Positions 9,082 through 16,530 of a stretch of DNA of 27,459 nt are shown piece by piece. The notes beneath the pieces were generated by a model. It was not told where the DNA came from. It searched no databases and saw only the letters and a list, made by a program, of their open reading frames with translations. Each line of letters begins with the position of its first letter. Position 1 is the first letter of the stretch. The DNA comes from an uncultured Collinsella sp. (GTDB taxonomy: Bacteria; Actinomycetota; Coriobacteriia; Coriobacteriales; Coriobacteriaceae), in contig CALFGH010000224.1 of the NCBI GenBank assembly GCA_937958315.1, positions 1 through 27,459 on the forward strand, given 5' to 3'. A program made the position numbers and the translations under genes.

Positions 9082-10264
9082 CGAGAAGCGCCTCCACTCC
9101 GGGCAGGGCCTTACCCTCGACGAGCTCCATGGAAGCGCCACCGCCGGTGGAGATCCAGCTCATCTTGTCGGCCAGGTTAAACTTATTGACGGCTGCGACG
9201 GAATCGCCACCACCGATGATCGAGGTGCAATCAGCCTCGGCAACAGCCTCGGCGATAGCCTGGGTGCCATGAGCGAAGTTGTCGAACTCGAAGACGCCCA
9301 TGGGGCCGTTCCAGAACACGGTCTTGGCGCCCTTGACGGCCTCGGCGTAGAGCTCCTCGGTCTTGGGGCCGATGTCCATACCCTCACGGTCGTCGGGGAT
9401 AGCGTCGGAAGCGACAACCTCGGGGACAGCGTCCTCGCCAAAGTGATCGGCAACGCGGTTGTCGATGGGGAGCAGGATCTTGACACCCTTCTCCTCGGCC
9501 TTCTTGAGCATCTCGCCGGCGCGCTCGACCCAGTCCTCTTCCTTGAGGGACTGACCGACGGACAGGCCCTGAGCCAGGAAGAAGGTGTAGGCCATGCCGC
9601 CACCGATGATCAGGGTGTCAGCGGAGTCGATGAGGTGATCGAGAACGCCGATCTTGGAAGAAACCTTGGAACCGCCGACGATAGCGACGAAGGGGCGCTC
9701 GGGCTCGGCGAAGATGCCGGTCAGCGTGTCGACCTCCTTCTCGAGCAGGAAGCCAGCGACTGCAGGCAGGTAAGCGGCGGGGCCCACGACGGAACCCTGG
9801 GCGCGGTGAGCGGTGCCGAAGGCATCGAGAACGAAGACGTCACCATAGGAAGCGAGCTTCTTGGCGATCTCGGGATCGTTCTTCTTCTCACGCTTGTCAA
9901 AACGGACGTTCTCGAGAACGAGGACCTTGCCCGGCTCGACGGCGGCGACAGCCTCGGCGGCCTTCTCGCCATACGTGTCGGCAACAAAAGCAACGTCAAG
10001 GCCAGAGAGCTCAGCGAGCTTCTTGGCGACAGGCTCGAGGGAAAGCTCGGGCTGGAAGCCAGTGCCCTCAGGACGGCCGAGGTGGCTCATGAGGATGACG
10101 CGAGCGTTGTGCTCAACGAGGTAGTTGATGGTGGGCAGGGCAGCCTTGATACGGGTGGTGTCGCCAACGACGCCATCCTTGATAGGCACGTTGAAGTCAA
10201 CGCGGACGAGAACGCGCTTGCCGTCGACATCGATGTCGCGGACGGTCTTCTTGGTAAAGGCCAT
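9074..10264 (-). CDS. pgk: Phosphoglycerate kinase
   Basis: This 396-residue two-domain kinase makes ATP from 1,3-bisphosphoglycerate. Visible motifs are VLVRVDFNVP with the substrate Arg and Asn near the N-terminus, LMSHLGRPEG, the nucleotide-side GGSKVSSK, WNGPMGVFE, and the C-terminal IIGGGDSVAAV. Length fits bacterial PGKs. I choose the ATG at MAFTKKTV because it matches family N-termini; GAAAGG lies about 11 bases upstream. The 12-residue upstream extension would be coded inside the leader hairpin. It lies just after the gap terminator and overlaps tpiA. Confidence 0.95.
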   Translation of the reverse strand: MAFTKKTVRDIDVDGKRVLVRVDFNVPIKDGVVGDTTRIKAALPTINYLVEHNARVILMSHLGRPEGTGFQPELSLEPVAKKLAELSGLDVAFVADTYGEKAAEAVAAVEPGKVLVLENVRFDKREKKNDPEIAKKLASYGDVFVLDAFGTAHRAQGSVVGPAAYLPAVAGFLLEKEVDTLTGIFAEPERPFVAIVGGSKVSSKIGVLDHLIDSADTLIIGGGMAYTFFLAQGLSVGQSLKEEDWVERAGEMLKKAEEKGVKILLPIDNRVADHFGEDAVPEVVASDAIPDDREGMDIGPKTEELYAEAVKGAKTVFWNGPMGVFEFDNFAHGTQAIAEAVAEADCTSIIGGGDSVAAVNKFNLADKMSWISTGGGASMELVEGKALPGVEALLDA

Positions 10265-10287
10265 GTTTGCTTCTACCTTTCGTACGT

Positions 10288-10310
10288 GTCTGCCTCCCAT
10301 TACGGCAGAC
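10288..10310 (-). other. Leader hairpin before the pgk ribosome binding site
   Basis: A 7-bp stem (GTCTGCC with GGCAGAC) around a nine-base loop lies in the short stretch between the gap terminator and pgk. Its lower edge is about seven bases before the GAAAGG used as Shine-Dalgarno. It may set a 5' end after processing or influence pgk translation. Confidence 0.4.
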
Positions 10311-10320
10311 GATTTCCTAT

Positions 10321-10365
10321 AAAAAGGGCGCGACCCTAGGGTGTAAGCCCTATGAGGCCGCGCCC
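10321..10365 (-). terminator. Intrinsic terminator between gap and pgk
   Basis: On the minus strand GGGCGCG pairs with CGCGCCC around an inner AGGG...CCCT hairpin, followed by TTTTTATA. It begins about 40 bases after the gap stop. Only some 56 bases remain before pgk, with no convincing promoter, so it may be leaky and lower pgk-tpiA-gpmI expression relative to gap. Confidence 0.8.
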
Positions 10366-10404
10366 TTCTTTAGACGCTCAACGAGCTATTCGCTAAAAGC
10401 TAAA

Positions 10405-11430
10405 TTAAGCAACGAACTTCTCGAAGTACTTGATGGTGCGGACCATCTGAGAGGTGTAGGAGTTCTCGTTGTCGTACCAAGAGGTGACCTGAACGAGGGT
10501 CTGGCCGTTGCCGAGATCAGAGCACATGGTCTGAGTGGCGTCGAAGATGGAGCCGTGGGTCTCGCCGACGATGTCGCGGGAGACGATCTGGTCCTCGTTG
10601 TAGGCGAAGGTATCGGGGATGGTCTCGGCGTAGGCCTTCATGGCAGCGTTGACCTCGTCGACGGTGACCTTCTTGTCAACGACGGCGTAGAGGTTGGTCA
10701 GCGAGCCGGTCGGCGTCGGGACGCGCTGGGCGGCACCGATGAGCTTGCCGTTGAGCTCGGGGAGAACCAGGCCGATGGCCTTGGCAGCGCCCGTGGTGTT
10801 CGGGACGATGTTCTCGGAGCAGGCGCGGGAGCGACGGAAGTTGCCCTTGCGCTGCGGGCCGTCGAGCGGCATCTGGTCGCCGGTGAAGGCGTGGATGGTG
10901 GTCATGATGCCGGAGACGATGGGAGCGAAGTCGTTCAGACCCTTGGCCATCGGGGCGAGGCAGTTGGTGGTGCAGGAAGCAGCGGAGATGATGTTGTCCT
11001 CAGCGGTCAGCGTCTCATGGTTGACGTTGTACACGATGGTGGGCAGATCGCTGCCGGCCGGAGCGGAGATGACGACCTTCTTGGCGCCAGCGTTGATGTG
11101 GGCCTGAGCCTTAGCCTTGCTGGTGTAGAAGCCGGTGCACTCGAGAACGACGTCGACGTCGAGGTCGCCCCAAGGCAGGTTGTTGGCGTCGGCCTCCTTG
11201 TAGATCTTGATCTCCTTGCCGTCAACGGTGATGGAATCCTCGCCAGCGACGACCTCGTGATCGCGAGCATAGTTGCCCTGCGTGGAGTCGTACTTCAGCA
11301 GGTAAGCGAGCATATCGGGAGAGGTGAGGTCGTTGATAGCGACGATCTCGGAGCCCTCATGACCGAACATCTGGCGGAAGGCCAGACGACCGATGCGACC
11401 GAAGCCGTTAATAGCAACCTTTACTGCCAT
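10405..11430 (-). CDS. gap: Glyceraldehyde-3-phosphate dehydrogenase (type I)
   Basis: This 341-residue NAD-dependent enzyme oxidises glyceraldehyde-3-phosphate to 1,3-bisphosphoglycerate. The Rossmann start MAVKVAINGFGRIGRL, the AINDLT strand with the Asp that favours NAD, and catalytic Cys153 in SAASCTTNC are present. The substrate loop TGRRVP-like region is replaced here by a variant around KGNFRRSRACSENIVPNTTG. The C-terminal WYDNENSYTSQMVRT is conserved. AGGAG lies five bases before this ATG; the 33-codon in-frame extension upstream is promoter region. The context (terminator behind, long AT-rich upstream region) suggests separate, strong and regulated expression. Confidence 0.95.
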   Translation of the reverse strand: MAVKVAINGFGRIGRLAFRQMFGHEGSEIVAINDLTSPDMLAYLLKYDSTQGNYARDHEVVAGEDSITVDGKEIKIYKEADANNLPWGDLDVDVVLECTGFYTSKAKAQAHINAGAKKVVISAPAGSDLPTIVYNVNHETLTAEDNIISAASCTTNCLAPMAKGLNDFAPIVSGIMTTIHAFTGDQMPLDGPQRKGNFRRSRACSENIVPNTTGAAKAIGLVLPELNGKLIGAAQRVPTPTGSLTNLYAVVDKKVTVDEVNAAMKAYAETIPDTFAYNEDQIVSRDIVGETHGSIFDATQTMCSDLGNGQTLVQVTSWYDNENSYTSQMVRTIKYFEKFVA

Positions 11431-11502
11431 TGTGTCTCCTTTCGTAAGGCCCCCGCAAGCTACAGCGCCTGCCGTTGAGGCCCACAAACTAACCACTCGC
11501 CT

Positions 11503-11532
11503 AATATACCTTTTTTTTGGCTTGAATTTCAC
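11503..11532 (-). promoter_or_regulatory. Candidate promoter of gap
   Basis: The minus strand has a -10-like TATATT (11508-11503). A GTGAAA (11532-11527) lies 18 bases upstream as a possible -35. The spacer contains a run of eight A residues, and the region is far more AT-rich than its surroundings. The predicted start near 11496 gives a leader of about 65 bases to gap. Confidence 0.45.
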
Positions 11533-11562
11533 GAGAATGCTCGAAATTGAAAATCAAATTTG

Positions 11563-11580
11563 CGTTAAAACGCTTTAACG
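11563..11580. promoter_or_regulatory. Palindromic operator-like site upstream of gap
   Basis: CGTTAAAACGCTTTAACG is symmetrical at 16 of 18 positions and has a central CG, the layout of LacI/GalR-family operators such as the cre site. It lies about 30 bases upstream of the candidate -35, an activator-like position. A partial copy (GCGTTAAAC) is at 11617-11625, overlapping the whiA stop. Whether a regulator binds is inference. Confidence 0.45.
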
Positions 11581-11623
11581 TATAAAACAGCAGTTAAACC
11601 ACCATAAAAGCTATTGCGTTAAA

Positions 11624-12553
11624 CTACCCGCTTGCTTCAATGAGCTTTTCAAGGCGCAAAACACGGTGATACAAGGCCGACTTCGACAAAGGAGGGTCGG
11701 CCATTTCCCCCAAATCTCGCAGTGAGAGATCGGGGTAACGCTCGCGTAAGTCACAAAAAACTGCCAGAGCGTCCGGCAGCGTTTCGCGCAAACCGCGCCG
11801 ATCAAGCTCATCGATGAGCGCAAGCTGATGTTGGGCGGCACCGGCACTTCTGGTCTGGTTGGCAAGCTCTGCGTTCACGCGACGATTCACGTCGTTCTTC
11901 ACCAGCTTAACCGCGCGGGCCTCTTCAATCTCGGCAACGCTGCGCTTGGCGCCAATCAGCTGTAACAGACGTTTAATCTCCTCGGCACTCTTGATGTACA
12001 CGGCATACGAGCCGCGACGCGCATTGACGCGGGCGTGAACTCCAATCTGCTCCAGAAGGTCGCAAAGTCCCTTTGCATACTCCTCGCCCTGAACCGCGAT
12101 CTCCAAATGAAAATCGCCACGCGGGTCGGCAACAAAGCCTCCGGCAATCAGCGCACCGCGAATATAGGCGAGCCTGCAGCAAGGACGGGCGACGATGTGG
12201 CGCGGCACACCCGCGACGAGCCCTCCCCTACGGTCGAGAATGCCCAGCAGCACCAGAGCCTTATCCAAATCGGGCTGATCGGGCAAGGTGATGAGATAGT
12301 TTCGTACCTTGTGCAGGACCGACTTACGAACCGTGAATTCGGTCTTGAGCTTAAGGATACGATGCGTCAGCGCAATCATCGTGCGCGCCACAGCACCCGT
12401 CTCGGTCGCGACCGTCAAGCGGTACCGTCCCGAGCCCGCCAGCGAAAGCGTGCCGCTCACACGCGTTAGCGCAGCAAGCGTCGACAAATCGCAGTATTCG
12501 CATTCTGGTTCGCAGCGCGCAAGCTCGTCACGCACCTCAGCGGTAAACGACAT
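11624..12553 (-). CDS. whiA: DNA-binding regulator WhiA
   Basis: This 309-residue protein has the WhiA layout. The N-terminal part is a degenerate LAGLIDADG homing-endonuclease fold (about residues 1-200, including the RYRLTVATETGAVAR strand and RPCCRLAYIRGALIAGG). The C-terminal part is a helix-turn-helix (about residues 225-305, with LRDLGEMADPPLSKSALYHR). WhiA controls sporulation-linked division genes in Streptomyces and acts in cell division or chromosome behaviour in non-sporulating Gram-positives. It starts six bases after the rapZ stop, so the two form one operon. The usual middle gene yvcK is missing. Confidence 0.93.
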   Translation of the reverse strand: MSFTAEVRDELARCEPECEYCDLSTLAALTRVSGTLSLAGSGRYRLTVATETGAVARTMIALTHRILKLKTEFTVRKSVLHKVRNYLITLPDQPDLDKALVLLGILDRRGGLVAGVPRHIVARPCCRLAYIRGALIAGGFVADPRGDFHLEIAVQGEEYAKGLCDLLEQIGVHARVNARRGSYAVYIKSAEEIKRLLQLIGAKRSVAEIEEARAVKLVKNDVNRRVNAELANQTRSAGAAQHQLALIDELDRRGLRETLPDALAVFCDLRERYPDLSLRDLGEMADPPLSKSALYHRVLRLEKLIEASG

Positions 12554-12559
12554 GTAAAC

Positions 12560-13480
12560 CTATGCCTTCGTGTTGGCACGCGACAGGTCACGGTGGGAGA
12601 TGCTCACATGATACTGAGCACCCTCCAGGTAGCGGGCCGTGGCCTCGGCAATGGCGACGCTACGGTGCTGTCCGCCTGTGCAGCCGATAGCAATGGAAAG
12701 CTGCGGCTTGCCCTCTGCGATATAACCCGGCATGACCGTATCGAGCAGCTGGGTCCAGGCCTTCCAGAACTCCTGGGTCTTGGGGTGGTCCAAGACAAAA
12801 TCGGAGACCTTCTTATCGAGACCGGTCATGGTGCGCATCTCGGGATCGTAGAAAGGATTGGGCAAGAAGCGAACATCGATCATGATATCCGCCTCGATGG
12901 GCATGCCATGCTTAAAGCCAAACGAGAACACGTGGACATCCATAAGCTGCTGGTCGGACAGCTCGGAAAAAGCCATGCGCAGCTTGTTGCGCAAGGCAGA
13001 AGTGCGCAAGCGGCTCGTGTCGATAATCATATCGGCTCGATCGCGAACGCCCTGCAGCTGCAGACGTTCACGCTGAATAGCGTCGGCCGTGGTCTCCCCC
13101 GGCTTTGCAATGGGATGGCGACGACGGTTTTCGCTATACCGGCGAATCAGCACCTCGTCAGACGCCTCGAGAAACACAATGTCGCAGCTCATCTCGCGCT
13201 CTTCCAGTGCGGCAACAGCATCGAGCAGTTCATCGAACAAGCCCTGGCTACGCAGGTCGCAGGTAACGGCAAGGTGCCTGCCCACGCCCGTATTGATGCC
13301 AACGAGCTCAGCAAGCTGGGCAATCAGGCGTGGGGGCAGGTTGTCGATACAAAAATAGCCCATGTCCTCAAACACATGCATGGCTTGCGTTCGGCCCGAG
13401 CCGGACATTCCGGTGATGATGACGATATCGGGGATACGCTCCGAGCGCTCCGCCGCATCCATGGCATCTCCCTTTTGCAT
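12560..13480 (-). CDS. rapZ: RNase adapter protein / nucleotide-binding RapZ
   Basis: This 306-residue protein of the RapZ (YvcJ) family has an N-terminal P-loop at residues 24-31 (GMSGSGRT), with Arg where most P-loops have Lys; this R form is common in actinobacterial RapZ. EDMGYFCIDNLPP follows. The C-terminal domain holds the conserved GCTGGQHRSV motif that forms a ligand site. In E. coli RapZ senses glucosamine-6-phosphate and steers GlmS mRNA control; its role in actinobacteria is less clear. The first ATG has AGGAGG five bases upstream; a second ATG at residue 7 has GGGAG and cannot be ruled out. The nanE terminator ends right at the ribosome binding site. Confidence 0.92.
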   Translation of the reverse strand: MQKGDAMDAAERSERIPDIVIITGMSGSGRTQAMHVFEDMGYFCIDNLPPRLIAQLAELVGINTGVGRHLAVTCDLRSQGLFDELLDAVAALEEREMSCDIVFLEASDEVLIRRYSENRRRHPIAKPGETTADAIQRERLQLQGVRDRADMIIDTSRLRTSALRNKLRMAFSELSDQQLMDVHVFSFGFKHGMPIEADIMIDVRFLPNPFYDPEMRTMTGLDKKVSDFVLDHPKTQEFWKAWTQLLDTVMPGYIAEGKPQLSIAIGCTGGQHRSVAIAEATARYLEGAQYHVSISHRDLSRANTKA

Positions 13481-13491
13481 GTGTGCCTCCT

Positions 13492-13527
13492 AAAATAAGC
13501 GCGGGACCCGGCCAGCGGATCCCGCGC
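13492..13527 (-). terminator. Terminator of the sialic-acid operon
   Basis: On the minus strand GCGCGGGA pairs with TCCCGCGC (8 bp) and is followed by TTATTTTA, then immediately by the AGGAGG of rapZ. It lies about 50 bases after the nanE stop. A -10-like TATACT at 13551-13546 sits just upstream of the hairpin without a good -35. If that is the rapZ promoter, the hairpin would also be in the rapZ leader. Confidence 0.75.
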
Positions 13528-13578
13528 GATCAATTGCCTTTATTGAGTATACCGCCCCAAGCGGATACAAGGCCCGTC

Positions 13579-14265
13579 TTACGCCTCAATCGCAGCCTTG
13601 AACCAACTTGTAATACTCGTGGGGTGCGTGATAGCGGTGCCGACGACAACGGCCCACGCGCCGGCGTCGATTGCAGCGCGAGCCTCCTCGGGCGTATGCA
13701 CGCGACCCTCGCAAATGATGGGAAGGCCGGGAAATTCCTCGGTCGCCTGACGCAGGAGCGGCAGGTCGGGGCCATCGGCCATGGTGCAGTCGATGGCGGC
13801 GACACCGTGAGAGAGTGTGGTGGATACCAGGTCGAAGCCCATATCAACCGCACGGCGAATGTCCTCGATGGTGGCACAATCCGCCATCAGGAGCACACCC
13901 TCCTCGTGCAGCGGGCGGAAGGTATCCTCGACCGACTTGCCATCGGGACGCGGACGATCGGTGGCGTCGATCGCCACGATATCGGCACCCGCAGCAACGC
14001 AGGCACGAGCGTGACGCAGCGTCGGCGTGATGTAAACGCCCTCGCGCCCGTCCTTCCACAGGCCGATGACGGGAACCTCACAGCGACCCTTAATGGCGGC
14101 AATGTCGGCAAGGCCCTGGCAGCGAATGGCGGCGGCGCCGCCAAGCTCGCAAGCGCGAGACATTTGAGCCATGGTCTCGGGCGTACGAAGCGGCTCGCCC
14201 ATATACGCCTGAACGCTCACGACAAGCTTGCCCTTCAGGGACTGGATCAAAGGATCAACGGTCAT
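13579..14265 (-). CDS. nanE: N-acylglucosamine-6-phosphate 2-epimerase NanE
   Basis: This 228-residue TIM-barrel enzyme converts ManNAc-6-P to GlcNAc-6-P, the last dedicated step of sialic acid breakdown. The family patterns LVVSVQA near residue 15, GGAAAIRCQG (about 42-51), PVIGLWK with the likely catalytic Lys71, and VYITPT are intact. The C-terminal IICEGRVHTPEEA and VVVGTAITHP phosphate-binding segments are also present. I start at MTVDPLIQ because the length then matches the family; an in-frame GTG at 14304 lies inside a large hairpin. AAAGG is 11 bases upstream. It is the last gene of the operon, behind nanA and the ROK kinase. Confidence 0.93.
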   Translation of the reverse strand: MTVDPLIQSLKGKLVVSVQAYMGEPLRTPETMAQMSRACELGGAAAIRCQGLADIAAIKGRCEVPVIGLWKDGREGVYITPTLRHARACVAAGADIVAIDATDRPRPDGKSVEDTFRPLHEEGVLLMADCATIEDIRRAVDMGFDLVSTTLSHGVAAIDCTMADGPDLPLLRQATEEFPGLPIICEGRVHTPEEARAAIDAGAWAVVVGTAITHPTSITSWFKAAIEA

Positions 14266-14290
14266 GTTCGACTCAACCTTTCTCAAAACA

Positions 14291-14388
14291 GCCTTCTGAG
14301 ACACCGCACCTTGACGTTCAAACCGTCGCTCGCGTACCCAAGTACGCTTCGCTCCTCTTTCACGTCAATCTGCGGCACCTCAGAAGGC
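14291..14388 (-). other. Long imperfect stem-loop between nanK and nanE
   Basis: The arms 14291-14317 and 14362-14388 pair over 27 positions on the minus transcript. There is a 10-bp base (GCCTTCTGAG/CTCAGAAGGC), three G-U wobbles, CCGCA/TGCGG, a 2x2 mismatch, then TTGACGT/ACGTCAA. A tip stem GCGTAC/GTACGC has a TTGG loop. The base ends about ten bases before the nanE Shine-Dalgarno. It looks like a structured intercistronic RNA or a palindromic repeat element. Confidence 0.65.
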
Positions 14389-14405
14389 GCACTTGGTAGT
14401 TATGT

Positions 14406-15371
14406 TTACTTCAACGATGCAAGAAGGTGTTCGGCGGCACCGATGAGCGGCGCGTCGCCCTCCAGAGAGCCGATGAGAATCGGCGTGTCCTGAAGCGGGT
14501 CGAGCGCCTGGCTGGCATAGCCCTCGTGCACCGAATCCTTCCACGTCTGTGAACGCCAATCGGGACCTTGGTGAATCACGCCACCCGAAAGCACGATGAC
14601 CTCAGGGTCCAGGATGTTAGCGAGCGAGCCCAAGCTGGCACCCAGCGCAAAGCCGGCGTCATGGATGACCTCGGTCGCCTTTGCGTCGCCAGCACGGCAC
14701 AGGTCGTTCACGTCGCGACCGACCGAAGGACGGCTGGGGTCGACGCGACCGAAGCGCTCGTCGTACATACGGCCAATCGAGGTGCCCGAGGCTACCGACT
14801 CAAGATGGCCAGAACGCCCGCAGGCGCAGGGAATGCCGGCGGCAGCCGAACACTCGATGTGGCCCATATGGCCGGCAGCACCATGGAAGCCCTGCATCAC
14901 GCGGCCGTTCTCGACATATGCGCCGCCGATGCCCGTACCGATGCCCAGACACAAGACGGAGAACTTGCCCTTGCCGACGCCCCAGTGGGCCTCGCCCAGA
15001 GCATGAGCCTGCACGTCGCCCACCACGGCAACGGGGAGACCAAGGTACTCGCGCAGGCGCGGCCCCAACTGAACGCCGGACCAGCCGGGCATGATCTCGT
15101 TGGCATACGCGATGGCGCCCGTCTTGGGATCGACGACGCCTGCGGCACCGATACCGACACCGAGGACCTCGACATCGGGATTCGCCTCAAGAGCGGCCTT
15201 GATGGACGCCTCGATACGCTGGAAGACGGCCTCGCCGCCCTCCTGGGCCTCAGTAGGAACCTCGGCCTCAAATACGGGATGGGGCACGCTGCCGTCAGCC
15301 GGGTACTCCATAATGGCGGTCGCGATCTTAGTTCCGCCGATGTCGACAGAGCAGACGTACTTGTTCTCCAT
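14406..15371 (-). CDS. nanK: ROK-family kinase, probable N-acetylmannosamine kinase
   Basis: This 321-residue ROK sugar kinase, between nanA and nanE, is the expected ManNAc kinase (ATP + ManNAc to ManNAc-6-P). Seen: the ATP-binding SVDIGGTKIATA at the N-terminus, catalytic Asp119 in VVGDVQAHALGE, and GIGTGIGGAYV. The zinc region is unusual: HMGHIE (His168 where most ROK kinases have Glu in ExGH) and CACGRSGHLE (Cys182, Cys184, but His189 in place of the third Cys). The start MENKYV has AAGGAG six bases upstream. The substrate is inferred from neighbours; a glucokinase of this family could look similar. Confidence 0.85.
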   Translation of the reverse strand: MENKYVCSVDIGGTKIATAIMEYPADGSVPHPVFEAEVPTEAQEGGEAVFQRIEASIKAALEANPDVEVLGVGIGAAGVVDPKTGAIAYANEIMPGWSGVQLGPRLREYLGLPVAVVGDVQAHALGEAHWGVGKGKFSVLCLGIGTGIGGAYVENGRVMQGFHGAAGHMGHIECSAAAGIPCACGRSGHLESVASGTSIGRMYDERFGRVDPSRPSVGRDVNDLCRAGDAKATEVIHDAGFALGASLGSLANILDPEVIVLSGGVIHQGPDWRSQTWKDSVHEGYASQALDPLQDTPILIGSLEGDAPLIGAAEHLLASLK

Positions 15372-15445
15372 GTCGTTCTCCTTAGGAGATAAAAACAACT
15401 ACAGGAAATGAAGGCGGTGTTATCGCCGCAGCATGATAAAGGTTT

Positions 15446-15535
15446 CCCAGGTGCCCGAGGTTGGGGGGAAAGGGGTCGTGCGTTGACCTAATGGGTCACG
15501 CCCGACCACTTGAGCCCCAAGATCGGGTGCCTGGG
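15446..15535. other. Complex stem-loop between nanA and nanK
   Basis: The outer arms 15446-15466 and 15515-15535 pair in blocks of 6, 5 and 6 bp with two 2x2 interruptions. On the plus strand one interruption becomes tandem G-U pairs. Inside, GGTCGTGCGT (15474-15483) pairs with ACGCCCGACC (15498-15507) with one mismatch, and TGACC/GGTCA can form at the tip. It begins six bases after the nanA stop, and no U-run follows, so it is not a normal terminator. Confidence 0.6.
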
Positions 15536-15541
15536 GAAGCT

Positions 15542-16462
15542 TTACAGGAGACCGTTGTCCTGGAGGACCTTCTTAATCGCCTCGACGTTCTCGCCGGTCA
15601 TGGCCTTCACCGGGCGCGGCATGGTCGGGCTGTCGAAGATGCCCATGAGATTCATAGCGGTCTTGAAGGCACCAACGCCGCCGGCATAGCCCTGAACGCC
15701 CGAGGTGACATCCCAGATGTGGGAAATCTCGTTGAGGCGATCCTGCTCGGCCTTGACGGTAGCCCAGTCGCCGGCCTGAGCGGCCTTCCACTGGCGCACG
15801 TAGCCCTCGGGCTCAACGTTAGCGAGACCCGGGACAGAACCGTCGGCGCCACCGAGGTAAGCGCCGTCGACAACGACCTCGTGACCGGTGAGGATGCTCA
15901 TCGGATGGCCGTTCTTCTCGTTCTCCTGAACGAGGTAGCGGAACGAGATGTCATCGCCCGAGGAATCCTTGACGCCGGCCAGGACGCCCTCGGCGCCGAG
16001 CTTAGCAAGGAGCTTCCAGGGGAGCTTGGTGTGGACGCACACGGGGATGTCGTAGGCGAAGATGGGCAGGTCGAGTTCCTCGTGCAGGATGCGGAAGTGC
16101 TCCTCGACCTCGGTCATGCCCTGCAGGGCATAGAACGGGCAGGTGGCGACAAGCGCATCGGCGCCCAGCTCCTGAGCGACCTTACCGTGCTCGATCATGC
16201 GCTCGGTCTCGGTGTCGATGATGCCGACCAGAACGGGAACGCGGTGGTCGACGATGCGCACGGCCTCGGCGACGATCTGGCGACGGCGCTCGTCGGTGGA
16301 GAAGACGACCTCGCCCGAGGATCCCAGGAAGAACAGGCCATCGACGCCGGCATCGATCATGCGGTTGATGCTGCGCTCAAAGGAGGCAACATCGAGCTGG
16401 TGATCTTCGGTATCGGGAACAACGACGGGAGGGATAACGCCGGTGAATTTCTGAGTTGCCAC
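15542..16462 (-). CDS. nanA: N-acetylneuraminate lyase (DapA/NanA family aldolase)
   Basis: This 306-residue class I aldolase would cleave sialic acid to pyruvate and ManNAc. Numbered from the GTG start (VATQKFTG), Tyr137 in FAYDIP and the Schiff-base Lys165 in AGVKDSSGD fall at the same positions as in E. coli NanA. The carboxylate-binding GSSGE is at 47-51. The GTG has AAGGAG six bases upstream; the 28-codon extension to 16546 has no support. Family members also include dihydrodipicolinate synthase and KDG aldolase. YDIP instead of YNIP leaves some doubt, but the neighbours nanE, ROK kinase, esterase and Sat-type transporter make sialic acid the best substrate. Confidence 0.82.
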   Translation of the reverse strand: MATQKFTGVIPPVVVPDTEDHQLDVASFERSINRMIDAGVDGLFFLGSSGEVVFSTDERRRQIVAEAVRIVDHRVPVLVGIIDTETERMIEHGKVAQELGADALVATCPFYALQGMTEVEEHFRILHEELDLPIFAYDIPVCVHTKLPWKLLAKLGAEGVLAGVKDSSGDDISFRYLVQENEKNGHPMSILTGHEVVVDGAYLGGADGSVPGLANVEPEGYVRQWKAAQAGDWATVKAEQDRLNEISHIWDVTSGVQGYAGGVGAFKTAMNLMGIFDSPTMPRPVKAMTGENVEAIKKVLQDNGLL

Positions 16463-16530
16463 AAGAATCTCCTTAGTTGTCTGGCGAGCGGCCCTATGCC
16501 ACCCACTCTTGTTGGCAGTGTCCAGGCCGT

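Noticed and set aside
14266..14304. Upstream GTG start for nanE
   Set aside because: It lies within the intercistronic hairpin, has no ribosome binding site, and adds residues unlike the NanE family.
15542..16462. Dihydrodipicolinate synthase (dapA) reading of the aldolase
   Set aside because: The fold is shared, but the gene lies between an acetylesterase and a ROK kinase plus nanE, with GSSGE rather than GTTGE. The lysine pathway has no other gene nearby.
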